A stretch of DNA of 64,000 bases from Rhodoferax sp. U11-2br (GCF_018619435.1 NZ_JAHFZF010000009.1:62001-126000); one strand, 5' to 3'. Counted from the stretch's first letter, positions 47,446 through 56,047 are shown. Notes: generated by a model not told the origin, from the letters alone. Program-made: numbers and translations.

Positions 47446-47970
47446 ATGCGCTTAAGTACCAAAGGTCGTTTTGCCGTCACCGCCATGATTGATGTCGCCT
47501 TGCGCGAAAAACAAGGACCGGTGCCGTTGTCTGACATTTCCGTGCGGCAGCAAATTTCCCTGTCGTACCTGGAGCAAATGTTCAGCAAACTGCGCCAGCA
47601 GGGTCTGGTGCGCAGCACACGTGGGCCAGGCGGGGGTTACACCCTGGGTCACCGCACCGATGCGATCACGGTGGCCGACATCATCTGCGCGGTGGAAGAC
47701 GCCGTGCCAGAGGTCAAGCCAGCCGAGGCGGCTGATACCAAAGACATGGCTCAGGACCTTTGGGACTCGATGAACGCCAAGGTGTTCGAGTTCATGCAGT
47801 CGGTCACCTTGCGCAGCCTGGTGCTGGAACAACTGGCCAAGGGTGTCAAGATCGAACAAAAACCCGCCGCCAACCGAGGGGTGTTCAAGAAACCGGTGCA
47901 TGCACCGCTGCGCACCAGCGCACCGAACTCGGTGTTTGCCCTTGGCCAAAGCCTGCTGGCACGCAGCTGA
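47446..47970 (+). CDS. Rrf2-family regulator, IscR-like but without Fe-S cysteines
   Basis: Protein of 174 residues. MRLSTKGRFAVTAMIDVAL, the winged helix with ISLSYLEQMFSKLRQQGLV and RGPGGGYTLG are nearly identical in pattern to IscR. The segment that holds three cysteine ligands in IscR (about residues 90-107) reads DAVPEVKPAEAADTKDMAQ, with none; the only cysteine is in IICAVED. It cannot bind the [2Fe-2S] cluster in the IscR manner. Its neighbours are rnpB and cysK rather than iscSUA, so a cysteine-metabolism role like CymR is possible. AGGAG lies upstream of the ATG. Confidence 0.9.
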   Translation: MRLSTKGRFAVTAMIDVALREKQGPVPLSDISVRQQISLSYLEQMFSKLRQQGLVRSTRGPGGGYTLGHRTDAITVADIICAVEDAVPEVKPAEAADTKDMAQDLWDSMNAKVFEFMQSVTLRSLVLEQLAKGVKIEQKPAANRGVFKKPVHAPLRTSAPNSVFALGQSLLARS

Positions 47971-48016
47971 TTAGCCTCTAGCCCAGGTAGTGCCTGGGCT
48001 GAGCGCTATGAAAAAG
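47971..48016 (+). repeat. dispersed palindromic repeat after the Rrf2 gene
   Basis: CCTCTAGCCCAGG-TAGTG-CCTGGGCTGAGCGCTAT: eight-pair perfect hairpin between the Rrf2 stop and the 3' end of rnpB. The arm sequence differs from the usual CCCTT/AAGGG but pairing is kept, so it may end transcripts from either side. Confidence 0.75.
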
Positions 48017-48017
48017 T

Positions 48018-48360
48018 GTGAAGCCCACCGATAAGCCGGATTCTGTGCACCCGGGTTGCCCCGGGTGTGACTGCCATTAATCTGGGCTGTTGGTCACCCA
48101 ACAGCTCGGTGCTACCTACCCGCCAACTCCGGGGGCCCCGTCAACGTTGGCCTACTTGGTATTGCTGCGCGTAGAGATTGCCCGTTTCACCCGAACTTAA
48201 TCGGCTCGTCTCTGTTGCTCTGATCCTCACCTTATACCCCTGGCTTGCGCCAAAGGCTTTCAGTGGACAGCCGTTAGCTGCTACGCTGCCCTATGCAGTC
48301 CGGACGTTCCTCCAGTGCTCTGTTTCCAGAATTGCACCAGCGGCAGTCTGGCGGGCTTCA
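48018..48360 (-). ncRNA. rnpB: RNase P RNA (bacterial class A)
   Basis: On the minus strand the 5' end GTGAAGCCCGCC pairs with the 3' end GGTGGGCTTCAC (P1). Conserved parts are visible: GGAACGTCCGGACTGCATAG and GGGCAG near the 5' side (CR I), AGAGCAACAGAGA in the middle, and the 3' part with CAGAATCCGGCTTATCGG (CR V). Length about 343 nt is normal. It is the catalytic RNA that matures tRNA 5' ends. It lies in reverse between two plus-strand genes; short open frames on the plus strand here are not genes. Confidence 0.96.
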
Positions 48361-48368
48361 CACGGGGG

Positions 48369-48374
48369 ATTATC
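48369..48374 (-). promoter_or_regulatory. candidate -10 of rnpB
   Basis: GATAAT on the minus strand, 8 nt before the inferred 5' end of RNase P RNA. No good -35 was found at 16-18 nt, so the promoter is only partly supported. Confidence 0.4.
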
Positions 48375-48517
48375 GCGGTAATCGGCGCGGCCTTTCCCAG
48401 TGGTTCATCAGATAGACCGCACCCAATGTGCTGGCATAAGCTTATATGCATTCGGACAGAACAACTGGTTCAAAATACTTCACCCACGCACACGCGTGAC
48501 CCATTCGAGGAGCCCTG

Positions 48518-49435
48518 ATGAAAGTCGACAACGTCCTGCAGACCATTGGTAACACGCCACACATCCGCATCAACCGCCTGTTTGGCAACACACACAAGGT
48601 GTACGTCAAATCCGAGCGCAGCAACCCGGGCGGCTCGATCAAGGACCGCATTGCGCTGGCGATGGTCGAGGCCGCCGAAAAGTCAGGGGAACTGAAACCC
48701 GGCGCCACCATCATTGAGCCCACCTCGGGCAACACCGGTGTCGGGCTGGCGCTGGTGGCTGCAGTCAAGGGCTACAAACTGATCCTTGTGATGCCCGACA
48801 GCATGAGCGTCGAGCGCCGCCGCCTGATGCTGGCTTATGGTGCCAGCTTCGATTTGACCCCGCGTGAAAAAGGCATGAAAGGCGCGATTGCCCGCGCCCA
48901 GGAACTCGCTGCCAGCACACCCGGCGCGTGGATCCCGCAGCAGTTTGACAACCCGGCCAACCCGGCCGTACACGCCCACACCACTGCGCAGGAGATCTTG
49001 GCCGACTTCCCCGAGGGTGTGGATGTGCTGATCACCGGTGTCGGCACCGGTGGCCACCTCAGTGGTGTGGCCGAGGTGCTCAAGGCCAAGTGGCCGCAGC
49101 TCAAGGTCTACGCAGTGGAGCCATCGGCCTCCCCCGTGATCTCGGGCGGCGCACCGTCACCGCACCCGATCCAGGGCATTGGTGCCGGCTTTGTGCCCAA
49201 AAACCTCAACACCAGTCTGCTCGACGGTGTGATCCAGGTCGATGCCGAACCCGCGCGTGAATACGCCCGCCGCAGCGCGACTGAAGAAGGCCTGTTGGTC
49301 GGCATCTCCAGCGGCGCCACCCTGGCCGCCATCGCCCAGAAACTGCCCGAGATTGCCCCCGGTGCCACGGTGCTGGGCTTCAACTACGACACCGGTGAGC
49401 GTTATCTGTCGGTGGAAGGTTTCCTGCCGACATAA
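48518..49435 (+). CDS. cysK: cysteine synthase (O-acetylserine sulfhydrylase)
   Basis: PLP enzyme of 305 residues making cysteine from O-acetylserine and sulfide. [11 protein letters not shown] contains the Schiff-base lysine, [12 protein letters not shown] binds the substrate carboxylate, [11 protein letters not shown] binds phosphate. [12 protein letters not shown] is more like CysK than CysM; the A/B choice is tentative. AGGAG precedes the start. The last 56 nt overlap the convergent AlkD-like gene. Confidence 0.93.
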   Translation: MKVDNVLQTIGNTPHIRINRLFGNTHKVYVKSERSNPGGSIKDRIALAMVEAAEKSGELKPGATIIEPTSGNTGVGLALVAAVKGYKLILVMPDSMSVERRRLMLAYGASFDLTPREKGMKGAIARAQELAASTPGAWIPQQFDNPANPAVHAHTTAQEILADFPEGVDVLITGVGTGGHLSGVAEVLKAKWPQLKVYAVEPSASPVISGGAPSPHPIQGIGAGFVPKNLNTSLLDGVIQVDAEPAREYARRSATEEGLLVGISSGATLAAIAQKLPEIAPGATVLGFNYDTGERYLSVEGFLPT

Positions 49436-50189
49436 ACGTTCCCGCCAGTAGGGCTGCCCGCTTGTCGGGCGAAAAACGCTCTATGGCGTAGCGCAACATG
49501 GTGCGCGGCATGGCCCGCTGGTGCAGGCTCAGAAAGTCTTCCAAGACCGCTGCGTCACGCTTGCCAACTTCGCGCAGCATCCAGCCGCAGGCCTTGTGCA
49601 TCAAATCCTGCGGGTCAGCCAGCAGCAACTCGGTCAGACGCAAGGTGTCGGCAAAGTCCTTGGCCCGGATGAAGGTCAACGTGGCCAGCACCGCGATCCG
49701 GCGCTCCCAGAGCGTGGGCGAGCGCACCCATTCATACAACACCGACCGATCCCGCGTCAGCAAGTGCCTGCCCACGATCTTGGGCGCCGAGTTGTCCACC
49801 AGATTCCAGTTGTTGATCCGCTGGCGATGGGACACGTAAAACTGGTGCACCTTGTCCTGGGTGGCTTGGTCCGCTTTGGGGTACTGCCCCACCAGAATCA
49901 GCAAGGCCAACAGCCGCTCTTCGTTATAGGGTGAGGCCAGCAAGACGTCACAGTCAGCCAATGGCAGCAGACGAAACTGCTTGGCAAGCTCGCGCACGGC
50001 GGGGACCACGACACCCAGAAAGTGATCACCCTCGCCGTACTGGCCTGGTCCGGTTTTGAAAAATCCGGCCAAGAATTTCGCTTTCTCAGGGTCGGCCCAT
50101 GCCCGCAAGGCCGCTTGGGCACGCAGGCAGTCTGCGCTACCGACACATTCAGCACCGAGCGACAGGTTGGAATCGGCCGTCTTGTTCAT
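49380..50189 (-). CDS. DNA alkylation repair protein (AlkD-like)
   Basis: Protein of 269 residues made of HEAT-like helical pairs. [55 protein letters not shown] and [12 protein letters not shown] match the AlkD DNA glycosylase family, which removes bulky or N3/N7-alkylated bases without base flipping. The 3' end is antisense to the end of cysK for 56 nt. Confidence 0.9.
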   Translation of the reverse strand: MNKTADSNLSLGAECVGSADCLRAQAALRAWADPEKAKFLAGFFKTGPGQYGEGDHFLGVVVPAVRELAKQFRLLPLADCDVLLASPYNEERLLALLILVGQYPKADQATQDKVHQFYVSHRQRINNWNLVDNSAPKIVGRHLLTRDRSVLYEWVRSPTLWERRIAVLATLTFIRAKDFADTLRLTELLLADPQDLMHKACGWMLREVGKRDAAVLEDFLSLHQRAMPRTMLRYAIERFSPDKRAALLAGTFMSAGNLPPTDNAHRCRS

Positions 50190-50321
50190 TTTTTCGTCGC
50201 AGAGTTTGCAGAAATTCTAGATCGCAGGCTTGCGCGCTGAGCCCCCGCCAGGCCCAATCTGACAGTGCAGCGTGCCGCGCCATTTATCATCACCCCCCTG
50301 CTTGATAACCACGAGCCCGCC

Positions 50322-52121
50322 ATGATCAGACTCTCCGAACTCAAACTCCCCCTGTCCGCCCTGCCGGTGGTGACCCGCCGCGCCGCCGATGCTCCGGCTG
50401 AAACCGACGCCGACCGTGCGCCCATCATCCACCCGTTTGAGACCCTGACGCGAATGAGCGCGCAGGCGCTGGGTGTGGACGTGATAGCCATCACCCACTT
50501 ACACGTCTTCAAACGCAGTTTTGACGCGCGCAAGGCCGAGCTGCTGGCGGTGTTCATCGTCGACGTCACGCTGAGCGACCCAGCGCTGGAAGCCCGGCTG
50601 CTGGCCCAGTTCCAGGGCAACTCACACATCCAGCCCACACCCGACATGGCTTACAAGCTGGTGGCCACCGCGCCCGCCAATTTGCCGCTGCGCCCGGTGG
50701 TGGTGGGTTTTGGCCCGTGTGGCATGTTTGCCGCGTTGGTGCTGGCGCAGATGGGGTTCAAACCCATCGTGCTGGAGCGCGGCCGCAAGGTGCGTGAACG
50801 CACCAAAGACACCTGGGGCCTGTGGCGCAAACACGTGCTCAACCCCGAGAGCAATGTGCAGTTTGGTGAAGGCGGCGCTGGCACCTTTTCAGACGGCAAG
50901 TTGTGGAGCCAGATCAAGGACCCGCGCCACCTGGGCCGCCAGGTGATGACCGAGTTTGTCAACTTTGGCGCGCCGCCCGAGATTCTGGTGGAGGCGCACC
51001 CGCACATCGGCACCTTCAAGCTGGTCAAGGTGGTGGAGAACCTGCGTGAACACATCATCGCGCTCGGTGGCGAGATCCGTTTTGAGCAACGTGTGATGGA
51101 TGTGGAAGTCGACACGGCCAACGGCCAACGCCAGCTGCGTGGCCTGACGGTGCTGGACCAGGCCAGCGGCCAGACCTATGACTTGCGCGCGGATCAGGTC
51201 ATCCTGGCGCTGGGCCACAGCGCACGCGACACCTTTGCCATGCTGCATGGGCGCGGCGTAGCCACCCAGGCCAAACCGTTTTCGGTGGGTTTTCGCATTG
51301 AACACCCGCAAAGCCTGATCGACCGCGCGCTGTGGGGCCGCCACGCGGGCAACCCGGTGCTGGGCGCTGCGGCCTACAAGCTGGTGCACCACGCGCAGAA
51401 TGGCCGTGCGGTCTACAGCTTTTGCATGTGCCCGGGCGGCACCGTGGTGGCCGCCACCAGCGAGCCGGGCCGCGTGGTGACCAACGGCATGAGCCAGTAT
51501 TCACGCGCCGAGCGCAACGCCAACGCCGGGCTGGTGGTGGGCATCGAACCCGTCGATTACCCGCAGGACAGCGCCGCGTTTATTGCAGCTTTTGGGCATG
51601 TAACCGGTGCGCAATATGCGCAGGAAGCTCTGGAATTGAGAGCAAATGATCCCCAAGCCGTGCACCCGCTGGCAGGCATCAACCTGCAGCGCCAGCTCGA
51701 AGCCAACGCCTATGTGCTGGGCGGCAGTACCTACGAGGCGCCCGGCCAACTGGTGGGTGACTTCATCCGGGGCGAAGCATCGAGCCGGTTTGGCAGTGTG
51801 TTGCCCTCGTACAAACCGGGCGTCAAGCTGGGTGATTTGCATGGCGCCCTGCCCGACTACGCGATCACCGCGCTGCGTGAGGCGCTGCCGGTGTTTGGCA
51901 AAAAGATCAAAGGCTTTGACCTGCCCGACGCAGTGTTGACCGGGGTCGAAACCCGCACCTCGTCGCCCTTGCGCATGCCGCGTGGTGAGGACTTTCAGAG
52001 CTTCAACACGGCGGGTCTGTACCCGGGTGGTGAAGGGGCTGGTTATGCGGGTGGCATCCTGTCGGCGGCGGTGGATGGCATCAAACTGGCTGAGGCTTTG
52101 GCGCGGCGGGTGGTCGGGTAG
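50322..52121 (+). CDS. FAD-dependent oxidoreductase (COG2509 type)
   Basis: Protein of 599 residues. After about 125 N-terminal residues comes the Rossmann motif VVVGFGPCGMFAALVLAQMG and LERGRKVRERT; NVQFGEGGAGTFSDGKL, VILALGHSARDTFAML and the C-terminal GLYPGGEGAGYAGGILSAAVDG with FAD contacts are typical of this family of predicted dehydrogenases. Substrate unknown. Start MIRLSELKLP (50322) chosen over an upstream in-frame ATG in the divergent leader. A diverged repeat copy may lie at 51583-51649. Confidence 0.88.
   Translation: MIRLSELKLPLSALPVVTRRAADAPAETDADRAPIIHPFETLTRMSAQALGVDVIAITHLHVFKRSFDARKAELLAVFIVDVTLSDPALEARLLAQFQGNSHIQPTPDMAYKLVATAPANLPLRPVVVGFGPCGMFAALVLAQMGFKPIVLERGRKVRERTKDTWGLWRKHVLNPESNVQFGEGGAGTFSDGKLWSQIKDPRHLGRQVMTEFVNFGAPPEILVEAHPHIGTFKLVKVVENLREHIIALGGEIRFEQRVMDVEVDTANGQRQLRGLTVLDQASGQTYDLRADQVILALGHSARDTFAMLHGRGVATQAKPFSVGFRIEHPQSLIDRALWGRHAGNPVLGAAAYKLVHHAQNGRAVYSFCMCPGGTVVAATSEPGRVVTNGMSQYSRAERNANAGLVVGIEPVDYPQDSAAFIAAFGHVTGAQYAQEALELRANDPQAVHPLAGINLQRQLEANAYVLGGSTYEAPGQLVGDFIRGEASSRFGSVLPSYKPGVKLGDLHGALPDYAITALREALPVFGKKIKGFDLPDAVLTGVETRTSSPLRMPRGEDFQSFNTAGLYPGGEGAGYAGGILSAAVDGIKLAEALARRVVG
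51583..51649 (+). repeat. diverged palindromic repeat, inside FAD oxidoreductase gene
   Basis: GGAAGCTCTGGAATTGAGAG plus CAAATG matches the tail of the murC/ddl copy; the first arm is strongly diverged. In frame. Confidence 0.4.
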
Positions 52122-52130
52122 TTTCTAGCC

Positions 52131-52178
52131 AAATTGGCCTCTAGCCTTTGTACATCAAGGGCTAGTAGCTATCGTTTT
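52131..52178 (+). repeat. dispersed palindromic repeat, probable terminator of FAD oxidoreductase gene
   Basis: CTAGCCTTTGTACATCAAGG and GCTAG form the hairpin, with GTAGCTATCGTTTTATTG after it. It starts 10 nt past the TAG stop; the T-rich end suits an intrinsic terminator on the plus strand. Confidence 0.8.
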
Positions 52179-52202
52179 ATTGATTGGCTGGTTCGCGTAG
52201 CG

Positions 52203-52350
52203 TCAGGTGAGCGGCGGGGTAACCGTTCTCCGGCCCCCTCGCGGGAAACGGCTTGAGTGAACCTTTTGCCTGGGTGTCGCGTTTGGTTGTGGTACGCCAC
52301 CTGTCTCACCGCGCGAATGGGTTCTGCGCCCGGTTACCCCACCACTCGCC
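52203..52350. repeat. 22-bp inverted repeats bounding about 105 bp
   Basis: GGTGAGCGGCGGGGTAACCG at about 52206-52225 and its imperfect complement CGGTTACCCCACCACTCGCC at 52331-52350 (17 of 20 pair). No gene between. The interval resembles the end structure of a small non-autonomous mobile element. The remaining DNA to 52492 holds GTTAGGC at about 52403 but no gene I can support. Confidence 0.5.
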
Positions 52351-52492
52351 TTCAACGGTTTGGGATGCGTGGGCAAGCAGGGCAGGTCAGGCTGAGTAAC
52401 AAGTTAGGCAAAACACCGGCTGTTGAACGCTTGGACGCGAGTGTTGCGTAGGCTCAAATGTCCATAGAAATCAGCAATGCTCGTACGAGGCA

Positions 52493-52900
52493 TTACGGCT
52501 TCTCCGTTAGCAGCTTGACGATTAGGCCAACAATTGTGAGAGTTAAGCCATAGACTGCAAATCTAATTTTTTGAAGTTCTCTCGTTTGCAAAAGCCTGGC
52601 GTCCTGAAGTTTCTCTGCGGCTGAAAGCAGCATTCCCGGCTGGTAGGGAATGTAATAACATTTGTTGCGACGATTTAGTTTGCGCACTTGTTCAAGCTTG
52701 GACGATTCTGGAAATCCAACACCTTCATCCCATACGCCACGATGGCAGCAAATCGACTCGCTATCACGCTGCCAAGATAAATCGCCTGTAGCTGCTCGCT
52801 TTCGAAACTCACGACTGATTTCTAAAGAGTAGTGGTTTCCGTTTTCTTGGTGGTGAACGCGAGTGAAGTAATGGCAAGTGGCACAAGTCTTCTTAAACAC
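52493..52900 (-). CDS. orphan protein with cysteine-rich N terminus and C-terminal helix
   Basis: Protein of 135 residues, no family recognised. The N terminus FKKTCATCHYFTRVHHQENG has CxxC-x-H like a small metal knuckle, a central ICCHRGVWDEG adds two cysteines, and the C-terminal FAVYGLTLTIVGLIVKLLTEK is a membrane anchor. Base composition and codon use are clearly AT-richer than neighbours, with codons such as AAT and TTA, which suggests transfer. It stands alone between non-coding stretches with inverted repeats. Confidence 0.7.
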   Translation of the reverse strand: MFKKTCATCHYFTRVHHQENGNHYSLEISREFRKRAATGDLSWQRDSESICCHRGVWDEGVGFPESSKLEQVRKLNRRNKCYYIPYQPGMLLSAAEKLQDARLLQTRELQKIRFAVYGLTLTIVGLIVKLLTEKP

Positions 52901-53043
52901 GGCTGCCTTTTACTGTGTGGTCAAACGTTGGACATGAGAGGCGGCGAGCAGGGACGCTTGGGAGCAGCATTTGGACCGCAAATTTCGGCTGCAATCACCG
53001 TATTCAAACTGCCAACCAAACCCGCCTCCTCGGTTGCTCAACC

Positions 53044-53158
53044 GTCCCGCTGGCTGGATCAGGTGCGGGAGGTACTGGGGTTCAAGCACTATAGCTGGCA
53101 CGTCACAGGGGGCAGGCATGTCGAGGCGAGGTTTTTCCTGCGGTGGCATGGGCGCAAC
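53044..53158 (-). repeat. duplicated promoter-leader-like sequence, copy A
   Basis: Shares ordered blocks with 54708-54823: GTCCCGCTG-x-CTGGA-x-CAGGTGCGGG, CACTATAGC, TCACAG and a GGTGGC..GGGCGCAAC block. On the minus strand CTATAGTG gives a TATAGT -10-like hexamer in both, followed by a CCCGC...GCGGG dyad. Lies upstream of the orphan gene; the rest of 52901-53319 shows no gene. Confidence 0.5.
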
Positions 53159-53222
53159 GGTCGAATGCGGCGATGCGAAACACCTGCGCGTTTGACATGT
53201 CACATCTGCATTCAGTCCATTG

Positions 53223-53272
53223 ATAGAAAAAGCGTCATCAGCCCTTATAGATCATGGGTCAAAAGCTATCAA
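53223..53272 (+). repeat. dispersed palindromic repeat, downstream of DUF523 gene
   Basis: CAGCCCTTATAGATCATGGG and TCAAAAGCTATCAA match the consensus. On the minus strand it is followed by CTTTTTC, so it may terminate the methyltransferase-DUF523 transcript, whose stop is at 53320. Confidence 0.8.
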
Positions 53273-53319
53273 TCCATACCAATCCATCCATACCTGCGTC
53301 ATGGCGCGTTGGCTTCGGG

Positions 53320-53868
53320 TCAGGCCGCTTCCCCGGCTTCTAGCTGGAGCAACAACTCGTTTGCCTCCACAAACTGCTCTTCGCTAAAGACCCTGATACC
53401 AGCACTTTCCAGCAAGGCGACCAACACACCCTGCTCGGTCACGCGGACGCCGGAGAACGTGCCGTCGTAGATGTAACCCGAGCCGCAGGAGGGGCTGCCT
53501 TCCTTGAGCACGGCCACGCGGATGTCTTGGCTTTGGGCTTGTACCAGCACGTGCTGGGCGCCGGAGATGAACGCCTCCGACACGTCCTGGCCCTGTCGGT
53601 CAAACACGCTGGCTTGCCCCAACAAGACCTTGGCGCCGCCCGCGCCCGAGCTGATTTCAGCGGGTGGGCGTGGCACGGGCAGGCCGCCCGACACCTCGGG
53701 GCACACCGGGACCACTCGGCCCTGCGCTAACCAGCGTGCCAACACCTCGCTGTCGCAGCGTTTGTGGATGGCGTTGTAACGGACCGGGCTGCCAAGCAGG
53801 CAGGCGCTGACCAGCACAAGCGGCATCGGTGCCGGCCAGACGCTGGGGTGCGGGGCGGCGCTGCTCAT
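53320..53868 (-). CDS. DUF523 family protein
   Basis: Protein of 182 residues. VLVSACLLGSPVRYNA, CPEVSGGLPVPRPPAEI and LKEGSPSCGSGYIYDG are the DUF523 signatures, with conserved cysteines that may bind metal or a cluster. Role unknown. It overlaps the upstream methyltransferase gene by 4 nt. A second methionine at residue 15 could be the start. Confidence 0.9.
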   Translation of the reverse strand: MSSAAPHPSVWPAPMPLVLVSACLLGSPVRYNAIHKRCDSEVLARWLAQGRVVPVCPEVSGGLPVPRPPAEISSGAGGAKVLLGQASVFDRQGQDVSEAFISGAQHVLVQAQSQDIRVAVLKEGSPSCGSGYIYDGTFSGVRVTEQGVLVALLESAGIRVFSEEQFVEANELLLQLEAGEAA

Positions 53869-54611
53869 CGCTGCATCAGTGCAAACACGCCCCAGCCCAG
53901 GTAGTCACGTGTGTAGGTGGCGTAACGCGTGGGCTCCAAGTTCAGCTGGGCGCGCACCTCTGGCGCGAAGTCGTCGCTGGGGTTCGCCTCCAGCCAGCGG
54001 CGCATGGTGAGCCATTTGGCGGCCTCGTAGCGGTCCCAGCCGTCCTGGTCGGCCAGCACCATTTCAACCACGTCGTAACCCAGCTGGCCAAAAGATGCCA
54101 CCAGTGCAGGCAGTGTGAAGAAGTCGCTGATGGCGTGGGCCAGACAGCCTTTGGCCACCTCTTCTGTCGGTGGCAACTGGCGCCAGAACGGCTCACCAAT
54201 CAGGATGATCCCGCCGGGGCGCAGGCTCTGCGCCAGAAGCGCGATGCTGCCCGCAACGCCGCCAGCGATCCAGGTGGCGCCCACACAGGCGGCCACATCC
54301 ACCTTCTGCTCAGAGACAAAACCAGCAGCATCACCGTGGATGAACTTGACCTGGTGGGCCACGCCGAGTTCTTCTGCACAGTCTTGGGCTTGTTCGGTGA
54401 ACAGCTGGCTCATGTCGACGCCGGTGCCGATGACGCCGTGGTCGCGCGCCCAGGTGCACAACATCTCACCCGAGCCGCTGCCCAGGTCGAGCAGACTGGC
54501 CCCAGGCGCTAGGCGCAATGCCGCGCCCAGGGTGGCGAGTTTGTCGGGGGTGATCGGGTTGTGGATGCGGTGCGCGCTCTCGGTGATGGTGAATATCCGT
54601 GGGATGTCCAT
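53865..54611 (-). CDS. SAM-dependent methyltransferase
   Basis: Class I methyltransferase of 248 residues. SLLDLGSGSGEMLCTWAR is the SAM loop, VDMSQLF follows at strand 2, and VAACVGATWIAGG and LRPGGIILIGEPFW complete the fold. Overall it resembles the uncharacterised YjhP group, acceptor unknown. Stop overlaps the DUF523 start as ATGA. Confidence 0.88.
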   Translation of the reverse strand: MDIPRIFTITESAHRIHNPITPDKLATLGAALRLAPGASLLDLGSGSGEMLCTWARDHGVIGTGVDMSQLFTEQAQDCAEELGVAHQVKFIHGDAAGFVSEQKVDVAACVGATWIAGGVAGSIALLAQSLRPGGIILIGEPFWRQLPPTEEVAKGCLAHAISDFFTLPALVASFGQLGYDVVEMVLADQDGWDRYEAAKWLTMRRWLEANPSDDFAPEVRAQLNLEPTRYATYTRDYLGWGVFALMQR

Positions 54612-54707
54612 GATGGAAAAATTCCTGAGGGGTGTGCGTCGATGAAGTCACGGTCTGTTTCAGGTTGCCGAACCCCCTGGCGGGGTGGGCAGCAGATGTG
54701 CCCCGTC

Positions 54708-54823
54708 GTCCCGCTGACTGGAGCAGGTGCGGGGGCTAGGGGGCCGCAATCACTATAGCGCGCGCCTCACAGAGGCACGGCAGGAATGGGGAGAGGAATT
54801 TTGTTCGGTGGCGCGGGCGCAAC
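54708..54823 (-). repeat. duplicated promoter-leader-like sequence, copy B
   Basis: Counterpart of 53044-53158 with the same block order. It sits about 100 nt upstream of the methyltransferase start on the minus strand, which places its TATAGT hexamer where a promoter for that operon is expected. Remaining sequence of the 54612-54975 gap shows no gene. Confidence 0.5.
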
Positions 54824-54854
54824 ATCCCGGGGTGGGACAGCCGGCACCGATTTC

Positions 54855-54905
54855 ATATAAAAAGCGCCTGCAGCCCTTATGAATCAAGGGTCAGGCGCTA
54901 TCAAT
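54855..54905 (-). terminator. palindromic repeat acting as intrinsic terminator of the TRAP operon
   Basis: A copy of the dispersed repeat in which the outer parts also pair: minus strand AGCGCCTG...CAGGCGCT around inner CCCTT...AAGGG, immediately followed by TTTTTATAT. It lies about 70 nt after the dctP stop. Confidence 0.8.
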
Positions 54906-54975
54906 CGTGACATGCTGGTTAAGCTGAGCCAGAGGCACGGCTCCCAACGAAGCCGAACCCCAGCCCCGGCAGCAT

Positions 54976-55995
54976 TTACTTGCCGCCGCGGATCTTCTTG
55001 AGCTCAGCCTGGGTTTCGTTCCACAGGTCCATGCCAATGTCGGCGCCAATCGTGGCGTACACCTTGGTCAGCTTGTCGCGCATGCGGCCGGCTTCAGTGG
55101 GAGACAGTTCGTTGATCTGCATACCCTTGGCTTTGAGGTCACCCATGGCCTTGGCGGCTTCGTCGCGGGTGTCCTTGCGCTCGAAGTCTCGGCTCACTTT
55201 GGCGGCATCCATCAGCACCTTTTGCTCGTCTTTGGAGAGCTGGTCCCACCACTTCTTGCTGGCGGTGACGATCCAGGGGCTGTAGACGTGGTTGGTCACC
55301 GTCATGTACTTCTGCACTTCGTAGAACTTGCTCGACAAAATGGTGTTGAACGGGTTTTCTTGACCGTCCACCGTGTTGGTTTCCAGCGCGCTGAACAGTT
55401 CAGAGAATGCCAGCGGGATGGCGTTGGCACCCAGGGTCTGGAAGCTGTTCAGGAACACATTGTTCTGCATCACACGCAGCTTGATGCCTTGCATGTCTTC
55501 CATCTTGGTGATGGCGCGTTTGCTGTTGGTCAGGTTACGGAAGCCGTTTTCCCAGTAGACCAGGCCCACCATGCCTTTGTCCTGCAGCTTGTTACGCACC
55601 TTGTCGCCAATCGGGCCGTCGAGCAAGGTGTCGGCTTCTTTCACGTTGGCAATCAGGAACGGGGTGTCCCACAACGCCATTTCCTTGCTGATGCCAACCA
55701 ATGTGGCGGTGGAGCCGACCATCATTTCCTGCGCGCCACCAATCAGCGCCTGCTGCATCTGGTTGTCCGGGCCGAGGGCGGCAGCGCCAATGGCGCGCAC
55801 CTTCATCTTGCCGCCCGAGAGTCTGGCCACCTCGTCGACAAACACCTTGGCGGCACGGCCCTGGTTGCTTTGTTCGTTGAGGCCGTAACCAAAGCGGATC
55901 ATGCGCGGCTTGATGTCTTGCGCCAGCGCGGCAAACGAGGCGCCGAGCACTGCCACACTGGCGGCGGCGATGAGGGTTCTGCGAAGCAATGTCAT
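54976..55995 (-). CDS. dctP: TRAP transporter solute-binding protein (DctP family)
   Basis: Periplasmic binding protein of 339 residues with a cleavable signal peptide (TLLRRTLIAAASVAVLGASF then AALAQ). IRFGYGLNEQSNQGRAAKVF, the substrate-carboxylate region with LRVMQNNVFLNSFQTLGANA and PLAFSELFSALETNTVDGQENP are DctP signatures. The start at 55995 has AGGAG 8 nt upstream. Linked to a gluconokinase, so the ligand is probably gluconate or a related sugar acid. Confidence 0.94.
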   Translation of the reverse strand: MTLLRRTLIAAASVAVLGASFAALAQDIKPRMIRFGYGLNEQSNQGRAAKVFVDEVARLSGGKMKVRAIGAAALGPDNQMQQALIGGAQEMMVGSTATLVGISKEMALWDTPFLIANVKEADTLLDGPIGDKVRNKLQDKGMVGLVYWENGFRNLTNSKRAITKMEDMQGIKLRVMQNNVFLNSFQTLGANAIPLAFSELFSALETNTVDGQENPFNTILSSKFYEVQKYMTVTNHVYSPWIVTASKKWWDQLSKDEQKVLMDAAKVSRDFERKDTRDEAAKAMGDLKAKGMQINELSPTEAGRMRDKLTKVYATIGADIGMDLWNETQAELKKIRGGK

Positions 55996-56047
55996 GAGAA
56001 TCTCCTGTTGTTGAAATAAAACGCGTGGAAAAATTTGAAAAGAGGCG

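Noticed and set aside
48178..48518. Two short plus-strand frames over 48.2-48.5 kb
   Set aside because: They lie over RNase P RNA or its promoter; conserved RNA structure explains the sequence.
52257..52451. 64-codon plus-strand frame in the 52.2-52.5 kb gap
   Set aside because: It crosses one arm of the inverted repeat, lacks a Shine-Dalgarno and shows no recognisable protein pattern.
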